Under the pieces are notes generated by a model. That model was given only the letters and a program-made list of their open reading frames with translations, was not told where the DNA came from and did no database searches. From Eggerthia catenaformis OT 569 = DSM 20559 (lineage in GTDB: Bacteria > Bacillota_I > Bacilli_A > Erysipelotrichales > Coprobacillaceae), in the NCBI RefSeq assembly GCF_000340375.1, contig NZ_KB446648.1, positions 218,866 through 282,865 of the forward strand: a stretch of DNA of 64,000 nt, written 5' to 3'. This document shows positions 16,701 through 25,570 of this stretch, one piece after another (the stretch's first letter is position 1; each line of letters begins with the position of its first letter). A program made the position numbers and the translations under genes.

Positions 16701-16777
16701 GGCGGCTGTGGTGAAGTGGTTAACACACCGGATTGTGGCTCCGGCATTCGTGGGTTCGAACCCCATCAGCCGCCCCA
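16701..16777 (+). tRNA. tRNA-His (anticodon GTG)
   Basis: Acceptor GCGGCTG/CAGCCGC with the extra 5' G(-1) opposite C73 that defines tRNA-His, anticodon stem CCGGA/TCCGG with loop TTGTGGC (GTG), T-arm GTGGG TTCGAAC CCCAT, and an encoded CCA. Confidence 0.95.
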
Positions 16778-16781
16778 TTGA

Positions 16782-16824
16782 AATAAGAGTGAGCACTATT
16801 CATAATGAATAGTGCTCTTATTAT
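16782..16824 (+). terminator. Hairpin after tRNA-His
   Basis: CACTATTCAT/ATGAATAGTG stem extended by AATAAGAG/CTCTTATT with a four-base bulge. The following sequence is TTATTA rather than a clean T-run, so it may be a partial terminator or a processing structure. Confidence 0.6.
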
Positions 16825-16832
16825 TAAGAAAG

Positions 16833-16873
16833 AATAAAGTGTTCTTTCTTTTTAAGTGAGAAAACACTTTATT
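16833..16873 (+). promoter_or_regulatory. Leader hairpin before the C39 exporter
   Basis: AATAAAGTGTT and AACACTTTATT are perfect 11-base arms with a 19-base loop, followed by TTT. A shorter alternative stem GAAAG/CTTTC (16829-16850) overlaps the left arm, so the two pairings exclude each other. It ends about 30 bases ahead of the exporter gene start. Confidence 0.45.
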
Positions 16874-16904
16874 TTCCGGGTATAAATAAGTAAGGAGGAT
16901 TTTT

Positions 16905-18944
16905 ATGAGCAAGTACCCGGTATACTTACAAGATGATGAGACATCGTGCGGTGTTTATTGTATTAAGATGATACTTAAGTATTATGGAGTGAATGAAGAT
17001 GCTATAAATATAAAAAGGAAAGTCAGACCTGATAGTTCCGGCAGTACGATAAAAGGCATGATTGAAGCATTGCATTCTTATAATATTGAATCAATGGCTT
17101 ATAAAGCATCTTTAGATGATATAGAGGAGACATTATCTTTGCCTTGTATTCTTCATTGTATCCAAGGAGAATTAGGACATTATGTAGTTTTATATGAAAT
17201 TAAAAAAGAACAGTATATAATCGGTGATCCGTCAATTGGCATTGTGAAATATAGTCGAGAAGAACTGTCGGATATTTATAGTCAGAATGTAATCAGTATT
17301 AATCATTTAGGAAGATATTATGATTATAGTGAGAGAACCTATGGGTCATTTTTGAAAGGTCTTTATAAGCTTTATAAAAGGGAAATACATCAAATGATAA
17401 AGGTTTCTTTACTGATTGCGGTTATTAGCTACATTATTACAGGATTGTATTCTTTTATGATTGATTTTATTCATACGGATTCGCCGATAGTTATGAGTTT
17501 AATTGTGTGTATGTCTTATTTTCTTTTGAATGTGATGAAAATTCTTCTGGAACGTACAAAGGAAAAGAATTCTATACTTTTTCATCGCTCTCTAGATAAA
17601 GAGTATGTCTATCAAAGTGCTAAGGGTATTTTAGATCTTCCTGAAGATTGTTTTTATCAGGATATTGGAATGATTCATTCAAAAATTATCTCTTTATATG
17701 ATTTATCCGGCTATACAATAGAATTCTTTAAGGCGGTTTTTATTGATTTATTGGTAATAATTGTGCTGATGGCAGGGATGTGTCTGATCTGTTTATCTTT
17801 GGCGGGTCTGATTCTTTTAGATATTTTGCTGATTATTTTATATGTTAAATATAAAAGCAAGGATATTCTTTCTTTTTATAAACATTTTCTTCAGGCTCAT
17901 AATTGTCATAGTCAGAAGCTTTTGAGTTTTATTGGGCATCGCAATTTGGGTAGAGTTTATCTTGGCAAAGCAAAATATATTAAGGATTATGATATGGTTT
18001 ATGAAAAAGAGGCTAATGCTAAAGAAGATCAGAGGATGTTGATTTTAAAGATGTCTATGAGCATTGAAATGTTAAGTTTGATAGGAACAGTAATGATTTT
18101 AGTGATGGGATTGTATTTGTATCGGCATCGTCTTTTATCGATGGGACATATTTTTATGTTTTATATGCTTCATAGTTTGATGATTCCATCTGTAATGAAC
18201 AGCATGTCAGTCTTTGTTCAATTTAAACAATCTGCTGTTTTGTATGAGCACTATAAGGAGTTTTTAGAAAGAGAAGCTTTAAAGGAAGAGATTATTGAAG
18301 AGAAGGTAAAAGATATTTATTTAAATAATGTCAGCTTTTCTTATGGATATCATCAGAAGGTGCTCAGCCATTTTGATTTGCATATTAATCAGTCTTTATT
18401 TGTTGTTGGTGCTAACGGATCAGGGAAGTCTACTTTTTTGCGTTTAATTAATGGTGAAGATACTCATTTTAAGGGAAAGATTCTGATTAATAATCAGGAT
18501 ATTACAACTATTAAAAATTCTTCTTTGCATCAAAGGATAGCTTATATTCATCAGGATGGGTTTATTGAAGGGACTGTTTTTGATAATCTAATGTGCGAGG
18601 ATATAAATAAAATAGAGAAGATCAGTCATGTTCTTGATTATCCGGAATTATTTACACAGCTTGAAATATCTTTAAAAGAAGATGGAAGTCCCTTATCTGC
18701 CGGAGCGCAGCAGCTCCTTATTTTAGCAAGAGCTTTGTTGCATGACTGTGATGTTTATTTACTGGATGAAGCGTTTAGTCATGTTGATTTTAAGAAAGCT
18801 AAGCGCATCATTAGGAGCATTAAGGAGCATTATCCTGATAAATTGTTTATTATTGTGACTCATCGTAATAATTTGATGAACAAGGGGGATACTTATGTTA
18901 TAATTGAAACAGGAAAAGTAAAGGATATCAGGGTTAGAAGATAA
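16905..18944 (+). CDS. C39-peptidase ABC exporter (bacteriocin/peptide processing type)
   Basis: A 679 aa protein of the PCAT family, which cleaves a double-glycine leader and exports the peptide. The N-terminal C39 domain keeps its triad: Cys15 (ETSCGVYC), His92 (GHYVVLYE) and Asp108 (IGDPSIG). Membrane helices span about 163-450 and the ABC ATPase follows, with Walker A GANGSGKST and Walker B DVYLLDEAFSHVD. The signature motif is degenerate (LSAGAQQ instead of LSGGQ), and the usual glutamate after Walker B is present. No precursor peptide, immunity gene or accessory gene is nearby. Its stop overlaps the ybeY start by one base, so it heads the ybeY-cdd-era-recO operon, an unusual position. 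Confidence 0.88.
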   Translation: MSKYPVYLQDDETSCGVYCIKMILKYYGVNEDAINIKRKVRPDSSGSTIKGMIEALHSYNIESMAYKASLDDIEETLSLPCILHCIQGELGHYVVLYEIKKEQYIIGDPSIGIVKYSREELSDIYSQNVISINHLGRYYDYSERTYGSFLKGLYKLYKREIHQMIKVSLLIAVISYIITGLYSFMIDFIHTDSPIVMSLIVCMSYFLLNVMKILLERTKEKNSILFHRSLDKEYVYQSAKGILDLPEDCFYQDIGMIHSKIISLYDLSGYTIEFFKAVFIDLLVIIVLMAGMCLICLSLAGLILLDILLIILYVKYKSKDILSFYKHFLQAHNCHSQKLLSFIGHRNLGRVYLGKAKYIKDYDMVYEKEANAKEDQRMLILKMSMSIEMLSLIGTVMILVMGLYLYRHRLLSMGHIFMFYMLHSLMIPSVMNSMSVFVQFKQSAVLYEHYKEFLEREALKEEIIEEKVKDIYLNNVSFSYGYHQKVLSHFDLHINQSLFVVGANGSGKSTFLRLINGEDTHFKGKILINNQDITTIKNSSLHQRIAYIHQDGFIEGTVFDNLMCEDINKIEKISHVLDYPELFTQLEISLKEDGSPLSAGAQQLLILARALLHDCDVYLLDEAFSHVDFKKAKRIIRSIKEHYPDKLFIIVTHRNNLMNKGDTYVIIETGKVKDIRVRR

Positions 18945-19405
18945 TGAACATTGATTTTGTTTATGAAAATGAAATAGAAGATTTTAAAGAAGACTATAGT
19001 CAGGACTTTTATAGTATTATTGAAACAGCACTCAATCTGCTGGATATTCATGATGATGTGGAAGTGAGTGCTATCTTAACTGATGATCAGAGAATTCATC
19101 AGATTAATAAGGAATATAGGGATATTGATTACAGTACCGATGTTATTAGTTTTGCAATGGAAGATAATGACTCTTTCTTTGTGGAGGGAATGCCAAGGAG
19201 TCTTGGTGATATATTTATTTCTGTGGATCATGCAAAAGCACAGGCAACTGAATATGGGCATAGTTTAAGAAGAGAAATGTGTTTTCTATTTACTCATGGG
19301 TTATGTCATTTGCTTGGATATGATCATATGACATTAGAAGATGAGAAAATTATGTTTGCTTTGCAAGATAGAATTTTAGATTATTTAGATATTAGAAGAG
19401 GGTGA
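18944..19405 (+). CDS. ybeY: Endoribonuclease YbeY
   Basis: Single-strand-specific metallo-RNase for 16S rRNA 3' maturation and ribosome quality control. The zinc motif HGLCHLLGYDH supplies His118, His122 and His128. The 153 aa length is normal, and the segment YRDIDYSTDVISF is a family hallmark. Its ATG overlaps the preceding stop codon (TAATG), so it is translationally coupled to the C39 exporter. The phoH and dgkA genes that flank ybeY in Bacillus are missing here. Confidence 0.94.
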   Translation: MNIDFVYENEIEDFKEDYSQDFYSIIETALNLLDIHDDVEVSAILTDDQRIHQINKEYRDIDYSTDVISFAMEDNDSFFVEGMPRSLGDIFISVDHAKAQATEYGHSLRREMCFLFTHGLCHLLGYDHMTLEDEKIMFALQDRILDYLDIRRG

Positions 19406-19409
19406 TGGT

Positions 19410-19811
19410 ATGGATTACCGGTATTTAGTGGATGAAGCATTTAAAGCATCTAAGCATGCTTATATTCCTTATTCTCATTTTCCTGTAGGAGCTTGTATAG
19501 AATTAAAGGACGGAACATTTATACATGGCTGTAATATTGAAAATGCTGCTTATGGAACAACAATGTGTGCTGAACGTAACGCGGTTTTTGGAGCTTATTG
19601 TAGAGGTTATCATAAAGAAGATATTAAAGCACTTGCGATTGTGGGCGAAGGACCAAAGCTTATTTCTCCCTGTGGTGCCTGCCGCCAGGCTTTAGCAGAA
19701 CTTCTTGATCCTTTAACACCTGTTATTTTGGGGTCTCATGATTACTATGAAGTGACAAATATGAAAGAACTTATGCCAAGAATGTTTTTAGGGGAGGATT
19801 TGTATGTATAA
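19410..19811 (+). CDS. cdd: Cytidine deaminase
   Basis: Homotetrameric zinc deaminase for pyrimidine salvage (cytidine to uridine), 133 aa. The zinc ligands lie in MCAERNAVF (Cys plus catalytic Glu) and in SPCGACRQAL (two Cys). The start ATG at 19410 follows AGGGTGATGG, four bases after the ybeY stop. Its end overlaps era by eight bases. The gene order ybeY-cdd-era is that of Bacillus. Confidence 0.95.
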   Translation: MDYRYLVDEAFKASKHAYIPYSHFPVGACIELKDGTFIHGCNIENAAYGTTMCAERNAVFGAYCRGYHKEDIKALAIVGEGPKLISPCGACRQALAELLDPLTPVILGSHDYYEVTNMKELMPRMFLGEDLYV

Positions 19812-20697
19812 ATCTGGATTTGTGAGTATTGTCGGAAGACCTAATGCAGGGAAAAGTACACTTTTGAATCAGATTTTAGGAACTAAGCTGGTTATTACTT
19901 CTGCTACTGCTCAGACAACACGTAATAGTGTACAAGGAATTTATACTGATGATGATGCTCAGATTGTGTTTTTAGATACACCGGGTATTCATAAGCCGCA
20001 GGATGGCTTAGGTTCTTTTATGAATAGTAATGCTCTTAATAGTATTCAGGATATGGATCTTGTTTTGTTTGTTGCTCCGGCTGATGAGATAATAGGAAAA
20101 GGAGATCGTTTTATTGTCAGTCGTTTAGAGAATGCTGATTGTCCGGTTTTTCTTTTGCTTAACAAGAGCGATCTTTTAACGAAAGAGGAATTAGCAAAAA
20201 AGATATTGGAATGGCAGAAGTTATTTTCTTTTAATCAGATTATCCCGATTAGTGCTTTACATGGTGACAATGTTGACGAGTTATTGAAGGCAGTAAAAGA
20301 ATTACTTCCTGAAGGTGAAGCGGTTTATCCTAAGGATATGATTACAGATCATCCCGAGCAATTCATTCTTTCTGAATTTATCAGAGAGAGGATTCTTTAT
20401 TTTACTAGAGAAGAAGTTCCTCATAATGTTGCGATTGTAGTAGAAGACTGGAAAGAAACGGAACATGATATTTCTATTATGGCAGCTATTGTGGTAGACC
20501 GTAAGTCACAAAAAGGTATTATCATTGGTAAACAAGGGACGATGATTAAGAAAATACGTGAACAGTCAAGAAGGCAGATGACCAGGTTTGTAGGAAAAAC
20601 AGTTCATTTAGAGCTTTTTGTGAAAGTGGAAAGTAACTGGCGTAATAAGGCAAAGTATCTAAAAGAGTTCGGTTATAATCAGGATGACTACTCTTAG
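19804..20697 (+). CDS. era: GTPase Era
   Basis: Essential 30S assembly GTPase (297 aa). G1 is GRPNAGKST, G2 lies around TTRNSVQGIYT, G3 is DTPGIHKP, G4 is NKSD and G5 is SAL. The C-terminal KH domain (about 200-290) contains the IIGKQGTMIKKIREQSRRQ loop that binds the 3' end of 16S rRNA. It overlaps cdd upstream and recO downstream (by 14 bases), so the block is tightly coupled. Confidence 0.96.
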   Translation: MYKSGFVSIVGRPNAGKSTLLNQILGTKLVITSATAQTTRNSVQGIYTDDDAQIVFLDTPGIHKPQDGLGSFMNSNALNSIQDMDLVLFVAPADEIIGKGDRFIVSRLENADCPVFLLLNKSDLLTKEELAKKILEWQKLFSFNQIIPISALHGDNVDELLKAVKELLPEGEAVYPKDMITDHPEQFILSEFIRERILYFTREEVPHNVAIVVEDWKETEHDISIMAAIVVDRKSQKGIIIGKQGTMIKKIREQSRRQMTRFVGKTVHLELFVKVESNWRNKAKYLKEFGYNQDDYS

Positions 20698-21412
20698 TGA
20701 AACAAAGGGTATTGTTTTAAAGACAATGCCTTATAAAGAAGCCGATAAGCTGGTTACGGTTTATTCTTACGATTATGGGAAGATTACTTTGGTTGCTAAA
20801 GGGACAAAAAAACTTACCAGTAAGAATGCTCCCAGTATTCAAAGTCTGACATATAGTGAATTTATCATTAACCTTAAAAAAGGACTCTGTCCTTTGATTA
20901 AAGGAACAGCTCTTAATTATTATCGGCATATTAAGGATTCCATTGAATATGAAATTGTAGCTGATTATCTTTTAGAATACTATTATCGTTATGTTGAAGA
21001 AAATAGTCCATCAAAGGTAGCTTATCAGTTTTTAGAGACAATGCTTTCAGCGCTGGATGAAGGTTATTCTTATCTGACTGTTTATGCATTGATTAACTGT
21101 TATATTCTTAAAACTAATGGTGTGTCATTATTTGTGGATGGCTGTACTGTCTGTAAAAACAGCCATGTTCATGCTTTTAGTGCTGATAAAGGTGGGTTTG
21201 TTTGTTATCGGCATACTTTAGGAGAAGATAAAGTTTTAATGCCAATAGCTTTAAAAGCATTGAGGCATATCTATAAATGTCCGCCGGAAAGAATACATGA
21301 GCTTCATTTAGGAAATGAAGTGAAGGATATTCTGCCTATATTAGATTATTATATTGATGAATACTGTGGTATCCATTTAAAAGCAAAAATATTTATTCAG
21401 ACTATATTATAA
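20684..21412 (+). CDS. recO: DNA repair protein RecO
   Basis: Recombination mediator that loads RecA on gapped DNA with RecR. The 242 aa protein has the N-terminal OB fold (ETKGIVLKTMPYKEADKLV is typical) and a C-terminal helical domain with a zinc-finger-like cysteine set (CTVCKNSHVHAFSADKGGFVC). The start codon lies inside the end of era, in another frame. Position after era matches Bacillus. Confidence 0.93.
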   Translation: MTTLSETKGIVLKTMPYKEADKLVTVYSYDYGKITLVAKGTKKLTSKNAPSIQSLTYSEFIINLKKGLCPLIKGTALNYYRHIKDSIEYEIVADYLLEYYYRYVEENSPSKVAYQFLETMLSALDEGYSYLTVYALINCYILKTNGVSLFVDGCTVCKNSHVHAFSADKGGFVCYRHTLGEDKVLMPIALKALRHIYKCPPERIHELHLGNEVKDILPILDYYIDEYCGIHLKAKIFIQTIL

Positions 21413-21426
21413 AAAGGAGCAGCATT

Positions 21427-22281
21427 ATGAAGCGTGAAGATAGTTATACATCAAGACTTCGTACTCATGTACATTTTATGATTTATGAGCCGAAAGTTAT
21501 TTTGAGAGTTAAAGCAGTTGTGATTATTGAACATGATTTAACTGAAAATCTTTCTCATTATGATGCCTTAGCTTCTTATTTACTGAATCAGGGATATGTT
21601 GTTGTGGTGAGTGATTTGCCGGGACATGGACAATCACTTATTGATTTTGAACAAGGTTATTTTGGTAAAGAAGAAACTTTGCCAAGACTGGTTGAAGATT
21701 TGCATCACCTGCATCATCTTATTTTTGAGGATTATAATGATGTACCTTATTTTTTTCTGGGAGTAGGGTTAGGAGCAAGTTTGATTCGTCTTTATGCTTC
21801 TGTTTATGGAGAATATATACAGGGAATGATTCTTGTTTCTAGTTTAGCTAAGCTTAATAATCATGCATCTAAATCATTAATTCTTAAAATTATGGGAAAA
21901 GTCAAAGGTGATAAATATCATCCAAATATCAAGTATTTAAAAATAAATAAGCATCATAAGGATATCGGATTACATCCTTTTAGTTATACGGTTAAAGGCT
22001 ATAAAGATATTTATCGTATTATTACTACCGCTAATACTCAAAAAACCATTGTTTCAACACCAAAGCATTTACAGATTTTATTGCTTGGGGGAAAGAATGA
22101 TTTGATGATACATCGGGGAAAAGATACTGAAGATATTGCTCGCAGTTATCAGAGTATTGGTGTAGAAGATGTGACTGTATGTCTTTATCCGGAAGGTGGA
22201 CATCAGCTATTAAAGAGTGAGAAGAAAAGGAAAGTATTTAAGGATATACTTGATTTTCTTAATCAACGTACCTATCTTTAA
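21427..22281 (+). CDS. Alpha/beta hydrolase-fold protein lacking the nucleophile serine
   Basis: A 284 aa serine-aminopeptidase-S33/monoacylglycerol-lipase-like protein. The oxyanion segment DLPGHGQS (63-70) and late residues GGKNDL and EGGHQLL fit the Asp and His parts of the triad. At the nucleophile elbow the expected GxSxG reads G112-V-G-L-G116, so the serine is replaced by Gly114. The protein is therefore probably not a classical hydrolase; it may bind a lipid or peptide ligand or act as a scaffold. It follows recO by 14 bases with an AAGGAGC site and is the last gene of the era operon. Confidence 0.8.
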   Translation: MKREDSYTSRLRTHVHFMIYEPKVILRVKAVVIIEHDLTENLSHYDALASYLLNQGYVVVVSDLPGHGQSLIDFEQGYFGKEETLPRLVEDLHHLHHLIFEDYNDVPYFFLGVGLGASLIRLYASVYGEYIQGMILVSSLAKLNNHASKSLILKIMGKVKGDKYHPNIKYLKINKHHKDIGLHPFSYTVKGYKDIYRIITTANTQKTIVSTPKHLQILLLGGKNDLMIHRGKDTEDIARSYQSIGVEDVTVCLYPEGGHQLLKSEKKRKVFKDILDFLNQRTYL

Positions 22282-22325
22282 TACACTTATTGTTGGTTGA
22301 CAATTAACCACTATAAGTGTATTAA
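22280..22325 (+). promoter_or_regulatory. Palindrome containing the glyQS promoter
   Basis: Perfect 11-base arms AATACACTTAT (22280-22290) and ATAAGTGTATT (22313-22323) enclose a second small stem TGGTT/AACCA. The -35 box TTGACA (22297-22302) lies inside the loop and a TATTAA -10 box (22320-22325, 17-base spacer) overlaps the right arm. A protein bound to this palindrome would block the promoter. It can also fold as a hairpin at the end of the upstream operon. Confidence 0.5.
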
Positions 22326-22347
22326 TAATGATATTTGAAATAGATTG

Positions 22348-22376
22348 ACTTAGCTTACTAATGCTAGGTTTTTTTA
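22348..22376 (+). terminator. Terminator in the glyQS leader
   Basis: ACTTAGC/GCTAGGT (one T:G pair) with an eight-base loop and seven T residues, placed 20 bases before the glyQS ribosome site. It either ends the upstream operon or attenuates glyQS. No T-box consensus is present. Confidence 0.6.
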
Positions 22377-22394
22377 TTTATAATAGGAGGAATT

Positions 22395-23768
22395 ATGGTA
22401 AAGATAGAAATGGAAAAACTAATTGCCCATGCAAAAAGTCAGGGATTCGTTTACCAAGGTTCAGAAATATATGATGGACTTGCGAATACATGGGACTATG
22501 GACCTTTAGGAGTTCAATTAAAGAATAATATTAAGAATGCATGGTGGAAGAGATTCATTCAGGAGTCTATATATAATGTCGGTATTGATTCAGCTATTTT
22601 TATGAATCCAAAAGTTTGGATGGCTAGCGGACATATTGGTAATTTTAATGATCCTTTAATTGACTGTAAGCAGTGTAAGACAAGACATCGTGCTGATAAG
22701 CTGATTGAAGACTTTGATAGCGAAGTTCATGCTGATGGCATGACGCCTGAGGAATTGATGGCCTATATTAAAGAGCATAATGTACCTTGTCCTCATTGTG
22801 GAAGTCATGATTTTACTGATATTAGAAAATTTGAATTAATGTTTGAAACATCTATGGGTGTTGTTTCAGATGCTAAGAATACTGTTTATTTGCGTCCTGA
22901 AACAGCTCAGGGCATCTTTGTGAATTTCAAGAATGTTCAGAGAACATCTAGAAAGAAAGTGCCTTTTGGGATTGGACAAATAGGTAAGTCATTTAGAAAT
23001 GAGATTACACCCGGTAATTTCATTTTCCGTACAAGAGAATTTGAACAGATGGAATTGGAATTCTTCACTAAGCCGGATACTGATTTAGAGTGGTTTGAAT
23101 ATTGGCGTAGTGAGTGTATGAAGTTTTTGACTGATATTGGCTTAAAACCGGAAAATTTACGTTTTAGAGATCATGATCAAAAAGAATTATCTTTCTATTC
23201 TAAAGCAACGACAGATATTGAATTCTTATATCCTTTTGGATGGGGAGAATTATGGGGAATTGCTGATAGAACGGATTATGATTTAAAGAGGCATATGGAA
23301 TATTCTAAAAAGGATTTATCTTATCTTGATCCTAATACAAATGAAAAGTATGTTCCTTTTGTGGTTGAACCTTCTGTAGGTGCCGATCGTTTGTTTTTAT
23401 CAGTTATTGCTGATGCTTATGATGAAGAGGACTTAGAAAATGATAGCCGTATTGTTATGCATTTTCACCCTGCTTTAGCACCTGTTAAAGCCGCTATTCT
23501 TCCTCTTACTAAAAAACAGTCTAATGAAGCAGAAGCTATATATAGAGATTTATGTAAGGATTTTAATTGTGAATATGATGCTGCCGGCAAAATTGGCAAG
23601 CGTTATAGAAGACAGGATGCAATCGGTACACCATTATGTATCACAATAGATTTTGATACTGCATCTGATCAGTCCGTGACTGTTCGTGACCGCGATACAA
23701 TGGAACAGGTGAGAATATCAATAAGTGAACTTAAAGATTATATTTCTAAGAAGATCTCATTTGAATAA
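22395..23768 (+). CDS. glyQS: Glycine--tRNA ligase, single-chain type
   Basis: Class II synthetase of the eukaryote-like alpha2 form (457 aa), as in Bacillota that lack the alpha2beta2 enzyme. The start region [23 protein letters not shown]... includes the family's typical Gly-recognition block. Motif 2 is around [11 protein letters not shown] and motif 3 around [13 protein letters not shown] zinc-like CPHCGSH insert is present. The C-terminal anticodon-binding domain begins near residue 355. AGGAGG precedes the ATG. It is followed closely by dnaG. Confidence 0.95.
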   Translation: MVKIEMEKLIAHAKSQGFVYQGSEIYDGLANTWDYGPLGVQLKNNIKNAWWKRFIQESIYNVGIDSAIFMNPKVWMASGHIGNFNDPLIDCKQCKTRHRADKLIEDFDSEVHADGMTPEELMAYIKEHNVPCPHCGSHDFTDIRKFELMFETSMGVVSDAKNTVYLRPETAQGIFVNFKNVQRTSRKKVPFGIGQIGKSFRNEITPGNFIFRTREFEQMELEFFTKPDTDLEWFEYWRSECMKFLTDIGLKPENLRFRDHDQKELSFYSKATTDIEFLYPFGWGELWGIADRTDYDLKRHMEYSKKDLSYLDPNTNEKYVPFVVEPSVGADRLFLSVIADAYDEEDLENDSRIVMHFHPALAPVKAAILPLTKKQSNEAEAIYRDLCKDFNCEYDAAGKIGKRYRRQDAIGTPLCITIDFDTASDQSVTVRDRDTMEQVRISISELKDYISKKISFE

Positions 23769-23779
23769 GGAGTGATTCT

Positions 23780-25570
23780 ATGGCGAGAATTCCTCAGGAA
23801 AAAATTGATGAAATAAGAAATAGTGTCAATATTGTTGATGTTATGGGGCAGTATCTTTCACTTACCAAAAAGGGAAGAAATTATGTTGCTATATGTCCAT
23901 TTCATCAGGATACACATCCTTCATTATCTATTTCAGAATCAAAACAGATTTATATGTGTTTTGTGTGTCATAATGGTGGTAATGTTTTTAAGTTCTTGCA
24001 GGAATATCTTCATATTTCTTATCTTGAGTCTGTTAAAGAAGTTGCTTTGTTAGGTCATGTGGATATAACAGGGTATCATTTAGATGCACCGGTTTTCCGG
24101 GTAAATGATAAATTAAAGCCTTATTATGATATGCATGAGGAAGCATTTAAAATCTATTCTTATTATTTACAAACAAAATTAGGCATACTTGCTATGGACT
24201 ATCTAAAAGGCAGAGGCTTTGATGATGAAGTTATTAAAATGTTTGGAATAGGTTATGCGCCTGTGAAGTCTATTCTTTACGAAGCATTTACTAAGCTTGG
24301 TTATCAACCTGTTGAAATGGAAAATTCAGGTCTTGTTATTGAATCATCTAGACATTATGACAGATTTAGTGATCGTATTATGTTTCCATTACATAATTCA
24401 AATGGTCAGGTGGTTGGCTTTTCCGGAAGAATTTATAAAGCTAATGATGAAGGCGCTAAGTATATGAACTCTCCGGAATCGGATATTTTTATTAAAGGAG
24501 ATATGCTTTATAATTATCATCGTGCTTTAAAGCCGGCGAGAGATGCAGGTTTTGTTTATCTTAATGAAGGATTTATGGATGTAATCGCAATGCATCGAGC
24601 AGGTTATGATAATGTGATTGCTTTGATGGGAACAGCTCTTACAAATGGACATCTACAGCTTTTAAGACGTATGACAAAGAAGATTGTCATTTGTTTAGAT
24701 GGTGATAATGCCGGACAGAATGCTGCAATGAAAGCAACAGATTTCTTATCATCTCATGGCTTTACGGTAAGAATTATCTTATTACCTGAAGGAAAAGATC
24801 CGGATGAGATTTATATGGAAGATGGGAAAAATGCTTTGGACAGAGTTCTTTCAGATGAATTAACACCATTTGATTTTCTTTTAACTTATGAATCAAGTCA
24901 TTTAGATTTAAGAAATTATGATGATCGCAGTCAGCTGTTTGATAAGGGCATTGCTGCTATTAATCTGATAGATGATGATAAGCAGAGAGATGACAGTATT
25001 AGAAAACTATCATCTTTGACGCAATTTTCAAGAGATCTTATTGTAAGACGTATTAAAGCGAAAGAATCTAAAAAGCGAGAACCATCTTATTCTGACGTTG
25101 CCTATCAGATTAGGGAGACTCAGACTATTGTGGATAAATATCTGATAGCTGAAAAAAATTTAATTTTTTATATGCTTAATGATCGCAATACAGCTATGCT
25201 TTATCAAAGCAAGGCAGGATTTATGTATAATGACAGTTATCGTATACTGGCAAGCTATATTGTGGATTATTATCGTCATCATAATATTATGGAAGAAGCA
25301 GATTTGATAGATAGAATACTTAATGATCGTATCAATGATCAAAAAAAGAATATTCTGATTTCTCTTTTAACAGAAATTGCATCAATGAAATTGCCTTTGC
25401 CCGCTTCATCACAGCAGCAGGCTATTGATGACTATATTAGAACTATTTCATTGAATGCGGTTAAGTTAAAAAAACAGCAGCTTTTAGAACAGTTTAAGCA
25501 TGTTTTGGATCCACAGATGCAAGCTGAAATTGTTCAGGAAATAAATAATCTTAAAAAGGAGGCAAAATAA
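23780..25570 (+). CDS. dnaG: DNA primase DnaG
   Basis: Makes RNA primers for replication (596 aa). The N-terminal CHC2 zinc finger uses Cys39, His42, Cys60 and Cys63. The catalytic TOPRIM domain shows [14 protein letters not shown] and [12 protein letters not shown] with its acidic metal ligands. The C-terminal helicase-interacting domain is less conserved. It lies between glyQS and rpoD, the macromolecular-synthesis-operon order, and overlaps the rpoD start by one base. Confidence 0.96.
   Translation: MARIPQEKIDEIRNSVNIVDVMGQYLSLTKKGRNYVAICPFHQDTHPSLSISESKQIYMCFVCHNGGNVFKFLQEYLHISYLESVKEVALLGHVDITGYHLDAPVFRVNDKLKPYYDMHEEAFKIYSYYLQTKLGILAMDYLKGRGFDDEVIKMFGIGYAPVKSILYEAFTKLGYQPVEMENSGLVIESSRHYDRFSDRIMFPLHNSNGQVVGFSGRIYKANDEGAKYMNSPESDIFIKGDMLYNYHRALKPARDAGFVYLNEGFMDVIAMHRAGYDNVIALMGTALTNGHLQLLRRMTKKIVICLDGDNAGQNAAMKATDFLSSHGFTVRIILLPEGKDPDEIYMEDGKNALDRVLSDELTPFDFLLTYESSHLDLRNYDDRSQLFDKGIAAINLIDDDKQRDDSIRKLSSLTQFSRDLIVRRIKAKESKKREPSYSDVAYQIRETQTIVDKYLIAEKNLIFYMLNDRNTAMLYQSKAGFMYNDSYRILASYIVDYYRHHNIMEEADLIDRILNDRINDQKKNILISLLTEIASMKLPLPASSQQQAIDDYIRTISLNAVKLKKQQLLEQFKHVLDPQMQAEIVQEINNLKKEAK

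Noticed and set aside
16778..16904. Double-glycine precursor peptide for the C39 exporter
   Set aside because: The only ATG frame in the gap encodes about ten residues with no leader-like sequence.
22280..22394. T-box riboswitch before glyQS
   Set aside because: The leader is too short and the conserved T-box sequence is missing; only a palindrome and a terminator are visible.
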